A stretch of DNA of 64,000 bases from Tyto alba (Eukaryota; Chordata; Aves; Strigiformes; Tytonidae). Every line of letters starts with the position of its first letter. Positions within the stretch are counted from its first letter, which is position 1. This document shows positions 12,489 to 22,010 of the stretch, in pieces. The translations under genes and the position numbers were made by a program. The notes beneath the pieces were generated by a model. It was not told the DNA's origin, did not search any database, and saw only the letters and a program-made list of their open reading frames with translations. The stretch lies in NCBI RefSeq assembly GCF_018691265.1, contig NW_024881313.1, forward strand, positions 3,712,501 through 3,776,500. Direction: 5' to 3'.

Positions 12489-13134
12489 TCATCTGGTGCC
12501 AGTCACTTTACTTACACTGCTGCTGTGCAAGGTCTGGTCCAAAGTCCCCAAATGGCAAACATTTTCAACAGAGAAATGCTTCTTTTCTGAAACTAATTTA
12601 TTGTCTAGAAGAACCACATTTCCTCTCAGCTTCTCACTCATTAGGATCCAAAACTCAGTCCCCACCGGAGTGAGGAGGCCAGATTTGAGAGCAATCATGT
12701 ATATCTGATGAGGTCTACAAGGCACGTGATTGGTGCCATTAGACAGTGAAATTCAGGAGAACGCCAAGTTCTGCTGCAGACAATTCATGATGACATAACT
12801 CTTGGCTAAAAGGAGATGTGAAATGCGAGCTTGTATCTAACAACTCAGTGGTCCTGGGCAAAAACACTAACAAAAAATCAACGTGAGGTGGTGCTTCACG
12901 ATCATTAGCTGCAAATCACACCTCCCCAGGAAATGCATTGCAGGCACTTCTGATATAGCAGGAGAGCCTTGTACAAATGCTAATCTCAAAACACTCACTT
13001 GAAAATGCTCCAGTGGTTTTACAACAATGGAAGAGATGACTGATTAGATGCCAAAACGGTTTGATGCCAGCTCTGAAGAAAGCCTTTGTAGCTCTTATGA
13101 TTTCTCTTAAAACAGACTCAACTTTAAGTTGCAA
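12489..13134 (-). other. Near-continuous broken reading frame, minus strand
   Basis: Three minus-strand open segments lie end to end. 13134-12919 has 72 codons, including AFFRAGIKPFWHLISHLF. After one TGA at 12916-12918 the same frame runs 58 codons, including LSAAELGVLLNFTV. The last segment, in the neighbouring frame from about 12752, runs 87 codons and includes ALKSGLLTPVGTEFW. The whole could be a decayed coding region with one nonsense codon and one frameshift, or separate exons, or chance. A GTGAGT donor at about 12992-12997 and a GTAAGT donor at 12510-12515 support an exon reading of parts of it. No family is recognised. Confidence 0.2.
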
Positions 13135-13567
13135 TGTCCTTCAAAGTACAAGTGTCTTTTTGCACCAGTTCCAACCAGGATTTCAGAGCTGTGCCCTGAC
13201 TGCTCCTGCTGCTGTACGACAGTGTTAGCCTAGCAGGCATACTACTTTTTGCATATCCTAGTCAGGTGCACTAGTTCCTGCACCACTTATTCTGAATCTA
13301 AATGATTATCTTTATTGTCTTCTGAACAATAGGTGACAAATACTCACACGGTTTACTTTAAAAGTGCTACAAAATAGGTATTAGTTTTAAATTTATCAAA
13401 AAGTGAATCCAAGTGGGAATAAAGTAGCATAATCAGTACTAAAGAAACATTTCCTAGGAGGTAAAAAAATGAATGCAGCCTACAACTGAGTGAGATCCCC
13501 ATGATATTCCAACTCAATACAAATTTTTATTTCAGAGAGTGCCAAACTTTGATTTATAAAACTTACA

Positions 13568-13615
13568 ATTGCTCCATTGATTTCAGTAGGGTTGAAGTGA
13601 TTTATTTCAGCCAAA
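13568..13615. repeat. Possible relic of an old short amniote repeat
   Basis: The segment CCATTGATTTCAGTAGGG followed by a GATTT-containing stretch resembles remembered short ancient repeats built around CCATTGACTTCAATGG that are abundant in turtles and crocodilians and survive as relics in birds. The match is short and from memory. Confidence 0.3.
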
Positions 13616-13622
13616 GCGCTGT

Positions 13623-15164
13623 CCAGAATTATATATAAGCATTGTGAGCTCAGAAATCCCAGTGGTCATGGTGTTAACAGCAGATGGTTCTCACGCTCCC
13701 CTCAGTAAGCTCAGTACCAGTGACTCCAATGTACTCTACTTGACACTGAAGCATCAAGAACTTAGGTTTATCAATTATAATACTTTTATTCATGCACTAT
13801 GTAAGAGTAGCCAGTCAGCCACTCTCTGATTTATCCTTTACAGTCCAGAACTCTTGCCACTGAAAGGGCACTTGATTTTTGCAACCATTTCCAAATCTAC
13901 AGAAGTATTCTCCTATGACAGACTTTACATGAACCACTAACGTAGTAAAAATTAAAATTAACTGCAGAACTACAGAACTATACGCCTCAAACTATCCACT
14001 GGATGAACACAGATCCTGCTCATCACTGTAATAAATATCTAACATGATGGATAAAACCCTATTAAAAACTTCTTTAAAAGCTCAGCTAAAAAAAATACCA
14101 TAATCCAAGGCTAAGAGCAGCATAATTTTTTAATTCAAATCCAGTTTAAATTCAATTCCTTCATCCTTAAGTACTGTGAAGATAATCTTATTTCAGAACT
14201 GAAAGATGAATCTTTACCTATAACAAAAGTAAAACATAGCAGCTCTGACCAAACACCTGTACTATACAACCAGGTTTAAAAATGGATGAGTTCCAGTGGA
14301 TATATCCTAATATACCTGAAAAAGTTCACCGAGGTCCATCTTTTTCTGAATATGTTCATATATATTTACCAGAATAGAGAGATCTAAATTTCTCTACCTT
14401 ATGTGCTTGTTAAAGATTCAGTCTTTATTTTTACAAGTGTGATCTGTGTACACACTCTCTCACACACTCACTGCCACTTTTGATCACTCAAGGTTTCAGT
14501 GGATTTTTCATAAATGAGTAGATGGAATGATCGGTAAGTTTTCTTCCCTCTTTGCACTGACTTTCGAAATAAATTTTGTGGTTTTACGTATTTTTTATTC
14601 AGAGTTTCACAGGTCCAGCTAGACAAAAGTCGAACTAGTGACACAGCTCAGGGACGTAGCAGGAGGGAACACCCTGACATCTAGAAATGACAAAGGATGG
14701 GTTTGCAATTAAAGGAGAGTACTGAAACTTCAGACATTAATTTCTAACTCTTCCAAATGCTCCCTGTGTTATTCTCCATCCCCATAAGAGAGAGAAAAAC
14801 AACAGTCTTTCTCCCGGTCTCTCTGAGCTCTCCTGGGGATGGAGCCACCTTGCCCTGAGCCTTGTGCAGCAGCAGGATCCCAGTTCAAATCTGACCTTTA
14901 GACATCATCACAAAATGAGCCACGAATACTTCTGCTGCTTCAAATAACAGAGCACGTTTCAAAAAGAAGTGGCTCTCTACACTGACACAAAACAGGGGCA
15001 AGGTAGAAAGAGAGGGAGACAGAAGTAAACAAATCCAGTTTTCGGTGCAAAATTCAGTGGAATAGGTATTTCTAATCTGACAAAAATAGCCCTGTAGTGC
15101 TGTGGTGCACTACCCAGGGCACAGAAATCAGCGGCAGCTGTTGAGAGCATCTTTGAAGAAGGCT
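13623..15164. other. Non-coding stretch, nothing recognised
   Basis: AT-rich sequence. A minus-strand open frame of 138 codons lies at 14977-15393 but shows no family signature, spans a G12 run and overlaps splice-like signals. I regard it as non-coding. Confidence 0.5.
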
Positions 15165-15176
15165 GGGGGGGGGGGG
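15165..15176. repeat. G12 homopolymer
   Basis: Twelve consecutive G next to a CpG-rich patch. Runs of this kind are prone to length change and to sequencing or assembly error. Confidence 0.9.
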
Positions 15177-15324
15177 AGAAGAAAACGGCTGTTGCATTAT
15201 GAGTCAAAATGAATCTCAGGAGTTTTCCTTCAACATTTTCAGAGGTCTCCATAGCAGGCAGCAGGAGCTGAATTCCCTCTGATTTCAGCTGCAACCCCTC
15301 CATGGCAGAGAAGGTAAGAAGCAG

Positions 15325-15720
15325 TGGGCCGTGGACGTGGAAGGAAACCAAGGAGCTCGAGTGGCTGTGCTCACACCCGGTGGCACATCCCAAAAAGCGA
15401 TGGCTCCACAGCTGCCCGAAGCACGGCAGGATCCTGGGCAGGAGAGAAGGGAAGCGGGTCAGAAAACAGCCTGCTTTGCTTCCCTGCCCTCACGGCGGCA
15501 CGGCGCGGAACGATCGGCTGGATCACACCGGTGCCTACCAGCTGCCCTCCCACCGGGCGCTTTAATGTGGCTTCTGCTCCCTCGCACGACTTGTTCCAGA
15601 TAAAAAGAGCAGGTCAGGTCTGACAAACCTGCTGGTGAATGTTTGTCTTGGTGGCTGTTTATTTATTTATTGTCAGTAGCATAACGGAGCCTCGGCGGGC
15701 ACCGCTGCCTCTTGGGCTGA
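15325..15720. promoter_or_regulatory. CpG-rich patch, possible orphan CpG island
   Basis: GC content rises sharply over the background, and by hand I count roughly 25 CpG dinucleotides in about 400 bases, including a dense cluster around 15493-15520. No TATA box or known gene start is visible. Well-formed splice-like signals occur on both strands nearby (plus 15289-15313 and 15741-15798, minus 15375-15433). It may be an alternative promoter or an unmethylated enhancer, or just a GC-rich patch. Confidence 0.35.
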
Positions 15721-16985
15721 TCCCATCAGTGTTTCTGCAGGCCGGACTAGACCCACCTCACCACCTGCTTCTGAGGGCTTTCAGTTCTGACCACTGAGGT
15801 GAGCATTTTCAGCCAGCATCTTCACTACATCAAATGGTTATTATCACTCTGAGCACTCTTTTCATTAGGCAAATATTTCTCTACACTCTTTTAAGCTGAA
15901 ACCACCACTTCTACTTAATGGAATAGCAATTAACTTGAAATACTTGGCTTTTTACTGCAATGCATCACTCTTTCGCAGCCTGGTATGCTAATAAAAATTG
16001 TATGCTAACATAATGTATAAAATATCATCTCTGATTTTAAACTAAAACAAAATTTATTGGCTCCAACAGTGCAATACTGATCTACCCAATGAATATTAAT
16101 GTATTAATGTAGGTAGCAGAGTCTTATGCCATTAGGGAACGAAATCAGAGCAGAGCAGACCGTACAGTGCACTGGAGTAAGTCTCAGTTTTTCTGTTTCA
16201 ATAGAATTTCAGTTCTTCGTAAACCTGAATGCAGCTCCAGACTAAAAAGTAAACTTGAAATTATAAGGTATTTTTTGCTACGTGGCAGCTCTCATACGCT
16301 ATAAAATATTCCATCAACCCCCCAGTAAAGAAATGAATTGGTAATCTTGCAAACAAAAATCCCAAGTTCTACTTCTTCTAAGGCATCACTAACAATTATA
16401 GGATGCTGGCAGGACAAATTATGCTCTCAGCCGTATCTCCACAACGCACATCTCTCCTGCTCATGCTCTTAATCCTTACCTAGCTCCACTGAAAATGCAA
16501 ATCTTTACAATTATGACTGTAGGGATAATGGTACAACATCACCACAGTAAAAATGCCCATTCACCTCAACAGTGCTTAAACTCCAAGCCTTGCACTGACA
16601 TGGATAAACATAAATTAACTGCAGTGTTTAAATGTTTAAGCTACTATTGAGCAACCACCACCCAAAACCAAGCCAGCAAACAGCACTGCTAGACTCCACA
16701 GAGAGCTACACCCATCCATTTCATCTGAAAAAGGAAGCTGATGCAATGCAAGATGACATGAGAAAATGATGATTGATTTAGTTCCTCATGAATAACAAAG
16801 TGCTCCCTAACTCCACAAAGAAGCAGGTAAGTGCAGGAAGTAACTGAAGCACTAAGACAAAAGTTACCAGCAAACAAAAAAAGAAAAACCCAAGTATGGT
16901 GGGACAGACAGAATGATCCAGAAAGAAAAACAAATCTCAAATAGCTGTGCAGTTCAGGAAACTCCTCTGATTTTAAGTCATGGCC

Positions 16986-17000
16986 TTTTTTTTTTTTTTT
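16986..17000. repeat. T15 homopolymer
   Basis: Fifteen consecutive T. It creates a K-rich minus-strand reading frame that should not be taken as coding. Confidence 0.9.
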
Positions 17001-17569
17001 CCTGTTCAAATTGGACAAGGACATGTCTACCTTACCCACTTCTAAAAGTTGTTTTATATATCCAATTCCAACTCTATTCATTATTCATTTCCTGATTTGG
17101 ACTTTCATCTTGCAAACAAGCTGTTATTGAAAATCTTTCGAGAAGTGTCTCTTGTGACCTTTGAGGTGTCTTCTTAAAAGAAACATAACTCTGAAATACA
17201 ATTGTGCAGGAGACCTTGCACACTGATGTCTCATGGAGTAAGCTGAATTAAGGTCAAAGTCAACTGCTCTTTTGTTCCTCTCTGGTACCAGAAACTAACC
17301 CAGCCATTTCAGCTTCAATAAGAAATACAATTAATGAAATAGTGGACATTTGTGCTGATATTAATGCATTACAAAACAAACAGGTGTGCCAAAAGTTTGA
17401 CTTGAAAAAGCTTTCACAACATTATTTATTTATCCATCCTACTGACAAATTCTAGTTACTAATAAAATGTACTAGAAAACACATTCTCTTGAAATAAATA
17501 TGCATAAGAGAAAGCTAAAAGTATCAAGACATAAAAATCATAATAACAAAAAAAGTGGCAATACCAAGG

Positions 17570-17655
17570 AAAGACCAAATGCCCATCTCACCCAACACAC
17601 CATTTCCAACAATGGCAAACAACATTGGCTCAGGGGAAGAGTTTGAGAGCAGGAC
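17570..17655 (+). repeat. Possible relic of an old amniote interspersed repeat
   Basis: The order GACCA..CCCATCTCACCCA..CATTTCCAACAATGGC..CAGGGGAAGAG follows a repeat I remember as common in reptile genomes (ggaccatctagcccagt type, then a CTGTCTCCAACAGTGGCC core, then CAGGGGAAG). Divergence is high. The relic at 56851-57160 appears to belong to the same family and has the same orientation. Confidence 0.4.
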
Positions 17656-18344
17656 AGCCAAACTGAAGGAGGTTCCTCTCCACAAGACACCATCAGAGCT
17701 ATATTATACCCACTCACTCTGGAGTGCTTTGGACATAAACAATCCCGCAGCATACATCAGTATACCCACGTGGAATAACCATGGGAAAAGTTTTATGTAT
17801 GCATTGCTGTTTCTTAACTTTAAAATACAGAATGTAGCCAGCTACCATTATTTGGTCTCTGAAGTAAAAAATATGAAAACTGTAGACAGGTCCACTTCCT
17901 ATATTTCAATTTTATGACACTAACTGCACTGAATTCAAAAACAGTAACACTGTAGTATAACTGTAAAAGTATTATGTTGAACCAGAGCAATTCTTCTGAA
18001 CAGCATAGACATTTACACCAGTATCCTAATATAATACATATTTATAATAGAGTACCCGGTGAGATAAATTAGTCATACTGTAAATAGCCATCAGGGATAT
18101 GGAAAGTAATAGTTTCTCATGACCTGCCACATGTGTATAAAAGCAGGTGTCTGAAATGTTGTAAATATTAAGATGGTATCTTTAGCAGGCACTCCTCTGC
18201 CCTGGAGGGAGAGCGATGGGAACACTGTCTGTGCACTTCCAGCTTCCCTGTGCTTTAATGAACACCCAAGCTGCAGATGCACATCCTCTCCAAGAAGCAG
18301 CTCTGCTGGTTAAAAACGCAACAGAGAGGAGTATAAACGCACTA

Positions 18345-19945
18345 CTTGGTCACTAGGGGTTAACATCAGGAAGGTCAAAGGCCAGCTGCAGCCAAATTAG
18401 CCACCTATGCAAAGGGAAACAAGAAGGGTTTCTGCAAGCAATGCCAGCAGCAAAAGGAAGTTCAGGGAAAATGTAGGTCCAGAGATGAATGGGGTAGACA
18501 ACCCACTGACAGGCAATATGGAAAAGCTTCCTTCCAGACCTCTGTATGCACCTCTGCAGCTTGGGGAAGGGACAGGTAGTTGACACTGGGGAAGTAACTG
18601 GTTAGGGACTTGTCAACAAAACTAGATATATTTCTTCAAATACCTGGGGATGGACAGGATTCATCCAACAATGCCAAAAGAGTTGGCTGATGTGACTGTG
18701 TGGCCATCATGTGTGATAAAATGTACATAATCAGGGTAGCTCCCCAATAGCTGGAAAAATGCTGATATTACGCTTATTTTAAGAAAGGCAAGGAGGAGGA
18801 CCAAGAGAACAACAGGATGGTCATCCTCGCCTCAGCCCCTGGACAGAGCAGGGAACACATTCCTTGGAGTCCACTTCCAGACACACGAAGAACAAAGCAG
18901 CAACCAAAACCAGCCAACACAGGGGAACCATGTTTGATTGAGCCGACTGCTTTCTGTAACAAAATGACCTGCTATGTGGATGAGGTGAGAGAGGTGGATG
19001 CAATATACCTTGACTTATTAAGGTTTTTGACACCGTGACTCTCCCATACTCATCTGGGAGTTGAGGAAGGTATATCTAGAAGAACAGACTCTTAGGTCAG
19101 TGGAAAAGTGGTTGGCTGGACTGCCTGTCCTGAAGGGTGATAATCAATGGCTTTACAGCTGCTTTGCAGCTGGTTATGAGCAGAGTACCCCAGTATCAGT
19201 AGTGGCCTGATATTGTTAAATATCTTCATCAACTACTTGAGTGATAAGACAGACCCCTCAGCAACGCTGTGAACAACAGTAAATTACTGTTTACCTTAAT
19301 CTCTCCCTGAGACATTCAGCTCGCAGGGACATTGATAAACTGAGGATTGCAACAAAATAAACTTCGTCATCTTCAACAAGAAGTGGAAAGTTAAGTGTCT
19401 GAGGCAGACTAACTCCATACATCATGGGAGGCTGGGAACTCACTGGTTGTGTAGAAGCTTTGCTGAAGTGACCTGCAGGTCATGGTGCGCTCCGAACTGA
19501 ATAAAAAACCAACAGCACGCTTTCTTCACAAATAATACAAACACCATACAGAAGACACATTACTCACAATGAGAGGTTAAGGGAACTGGTCGTTATTCGT
19601 GTGCCAAAGAGGAGTCCAAGAGGCAATCTAATAACAGCCTACAATTTCTTAAAGAACATCTGGAGTGATGACAGACTCAAACTCTCCTCGGTAGCAGCAG
19701 ACAATGCCACAAGTGGCAAATATCACAAATTACTACTTGGCTGGCTCAGATTGGACAAATATGATTAATCAAAATTCTGGGCAGCAGTGAAACAGGCTGC
19801 CCAGAGAGATGGTGCAATATCTACTCTTGGAAGTTTTCAAGACTAATATGGAGAAAGCCATGGTTCACCAGATATAGTGTTGGAAATTGTTTTGATTCAA
19901 GACCTTCAAAGGCCCCTTCCAACCAACTTTTCTATGATTCCATGG
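18345..19945 (+). mobile_element. Old CR1 LINE fragment, plus strand
   Basis: A diverged CR1 copy of about 1.6 kb. Landmarks in order: the linker stretch AACAAGAAGGG..AGCAGCAAAAGGAAG around 18420-18460; a CR1-type GGATTCATCC stretch near 18660; the reverse-transcriptase motif A region near 18998-19035, where the frame reads AIYLDLLRFLTP against the family YLDFSKAFDT; and the 3' tail CAGGCTGCCCAGAGAGATGG near 19793 followed by CCCCTTCCAACCAACTTTTC, ending at a TATGATTCCATG octamer-like terminus. Many stops and frameshifts break the ORF and the catalytic YxDD region is not intact. The 5' end is truncated and the left boundary is uncertain by some tens of bases. It is clearly older than the copy at 4.2 kb. 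Confidence 0.88.
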
Positions 19946-21431
19946 AATGATTATTGCCCAGCTCCCTCCCACAGCCCTCTTGCCAGATGTTTCAGCTCCC
20001 AAAATTGCAAGCAGGTAGGGTTAAACAAAGCCATGTTTTTTAGGCTGCATAAATTAACCAAGCTTGTTTTGGATGGAACAAGGTCAGGAAACATCTTAAA
20101 CAAGTATATCTGTGGGAAGATCTGAAAAAATAGTTACTTCCAGCAATAGACATGATAAGCAATTGAGGATGGGCTGGAAAAAAAGCTGCAACATGTTTCA
20201 GTGTTGGCAATAGCTGCTATGTAAGTAGCTGCATGCTTCTTAGCTTCTGCCAGGATTGCTCCCTGAGCAACGCCAAGAAACCTATAGCTTCCTCACCTCC
20301 CAGCAGTGGCTCTACAAACAGCTGCATAAAGTTTCATGTCTTGTCCTTTTTTTTTTTTTCCCCATTTCCAACCAAATAGGCAGGTCCAGCTCATTGACTC
20401 GTATTACATTTCTCACACAGTGAAACTCATCAGATCTGGAGTTCAGAATTTATCATGCTACAATCCAAGCAGAAATGCCAACCATGCTGAACATGATCTT
20501 AACATCTCAGCCAAAAGTCTCCAATAAAAGCAGTTTAGAAGCTGATTAACAAGAAACAATTAGCTGATTAGTCATGATTCAATGCATATAGGTATACAGA
20601 GTGCAAAGCTAATAAAACAGTGTCATGATGGTAGATGATGACGTAAGAACAGCCTAAACTTTAACTAATAGCTTCTGATGGTGTGGCACTGGCAGAGATA
20701 ATCCAGTGGCTGAAAGCCTGTCAAAAGCCATAACGATTAAGTCAGGGATACCAAGGGATGCAGTGCTTGGCACATTATTTTCAAAGACGATAAAATCAAT
20801 TTATTTTTTTTTTCTGCCTGAATCTGTCAAAGAAATGATGGGTCAGACTGGCATGTAATTTATACTTATTTAAAACAGATTCATCTGATCCAATTTCTAC
20901 CACACTTAAGACATACCTATGCATTGAGACATCTTGACACAAACCCACTAGTTACTGGTAAGCTGCTGAGACAAACTGGTTTGGTCCCTCTGTCAGATCT
21001 TGGACTGTCCAAAGACCAAGCCTGGACAGAGGGAGCATAATGAAATGTTTCTAGGGATTTGTGTCAACTTAGCCATCTAGAAGTTGTGCATCTAGTCTCA
21101 GCTAGTCATTTAGGCTACTTTAATTATCAGTCTAGAGAGATGCTTCCAGGTATGTCGAGTCCTGTGTAAAATGGATGGAATAAACCCTGTCTTGTACTCC
21201 CTTCTCCTCCCACTAAGGCAGCTCCATGTCTCCACACCCACCATAGGGAAGAAGCCATTTCAGAACAGTATGACAAGTGGTCCATCACAGGGGAAGTCTT
21301 GAGAGGATTTTTCTCTCTGTCACTACAGCACAGAATCTGCTATGTGACTGTGCTGGAAGAGAAGATACAAGAGAAATACTAGATAAAAATATTGCTTAAC
21401 TAAATCTTTCTGACTTTTGGAAGGGCAATTA
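19946..21431. other. Non-coding stretch, nothing recognised
   Basis: AT-rich sequence between the old CR1 and the minus-strand LTR. It contains a T13 run at 20347-20359. No coding or RNA feature is recognised. Confidence 0.6.
20347..20359. repeat. T13 homopolymer
   Basis: Thirteen consecutive T followed by CCCC. No retroposed copy is visible beside it. Confidence 0.9.
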
Positions 21432-21491
21432 TGTTAGCGGTCGCAATCGCGAATAGAACTTATCTACACACAGCAGATAAGCAGGCACTTC

Positions 21492-21497
21492 TTTATT
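21492..21497 (-). terminator. LTR polyadenylation signal AATAAA
   Basis: Minus-strand AATAAA inside the LTR, placed between the TATA box and the U5-like end as expected for the R/U5 region. Confidence 0.6.
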
Positions 21498-21565
21498 CCA
21501 GCGCTGGGGAACACGGGGGATAACTCCACCAAAGACGTGTTCGTCGATAGGTACAAAGCACAACA

Positions 21566-21573
21566 TATTTATA
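21566..21573 (-). promoter_or_regulatory. LTR TATA box
   Basis: Minus-strand TATAAATA preceded by AAAAGTG, in the U3 part of the LTR. It would start transcription towards lower coordinates. Confidence 0.6.
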
Positions 21574-22010
21574 CACTTTTTCAGCAGAGTCATAGTTACA
21601 TAAGATCAATAATTCCATAACGTTTAAGCTGACCTTTATAATGATTGGCTTTTAGTTACTTCTCCCTACCTATATTCCTATTCTACAGAAATCATTGGTC
21701 ATCCTCACTAATTGATTTAAATAGAATGGGGGGAGGGCAATGATTAGCATATTCATGTTGTTTCTTGGAAATTATTATCATATGCAAATGTCTCCGACGC
21801 ATGCGTGGTTATACTGGATGGGGGTCTCTGGTGGTCGTTGATAGTCTTCATCACTGTGTCCGCTTGATTGAACTCCATCCTTGCGCATGCTCATTCCACC
21901 TTTGGTTAATGTTCACCTCTCCCTTGCCCAATCTTTCCAACCAAACCAGTTTTCCTCAGGTACCTATTGTTTCAAGTCAAGATCCATAACCAGTACCCAT
22001 TACGTTAATT

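Larger units (their letters stand above)
4913..13560. other. Non-coding stretch with several possible minus-strand exons
   Basis: No gene is recognisable by family. Most of the segment is AT-rich with scattered short homopolymers and a perfect 8-bp inverted repeat with a 5-nt loop at 7370-7390. Four minus-strand stretches (7543-7751, 10132-10172, 10920-10959, 12489-13134) are unusually open and have plausible splice signals. They are described separately as hypotheses. Confidence 0.5.
15721..18344. other. Non-coding stretch, no gene recognised
   Basis: AT-rich DNA with one T15 run (16986-17000) and an old repeat relic near 17.6 kb. Open frames are at most about 130 codons, on the minus strand across the T15 run, and are not family-like. 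A 45-nt exon-like segment with an ideal donor lies at 16782-16826 on the plus strand. Confidence 0.5.
21432..22010 (-). mobile_element. Endogenous retrovirus LTR, minus strand, right edge uncertain
   Basis: Read on the minus strand this has the order of an LTR: a U3-like region, TATAAATA at 21566-21573, AATAAA at 21492-21497 about 70 bases downstream, a CpG-rich U5-like end and a terminal CGCTAACA whose CA closes at 21432. Base composition and CpG content differ from the flanks. The DNA next to the closing CA is not a primer-binding site, so this is the 3' LTR of a lost provirus or a solo LTR. I could not fix the far (U3) edge: no clear TG boundary or matching target-site duplication is visible, so the end given is approximate. 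No gag, pol or env sequence lies beside it. Confidence 0.7.

Noticed and set aside
14977..15393. 138-codon minus-strand frame
   Set aside because: It reads through a G12 run (poly-proline) and a splice-like junction, with no recognisable family. The smaller 15375-15433 segment is kept only as a weak exon candidate.
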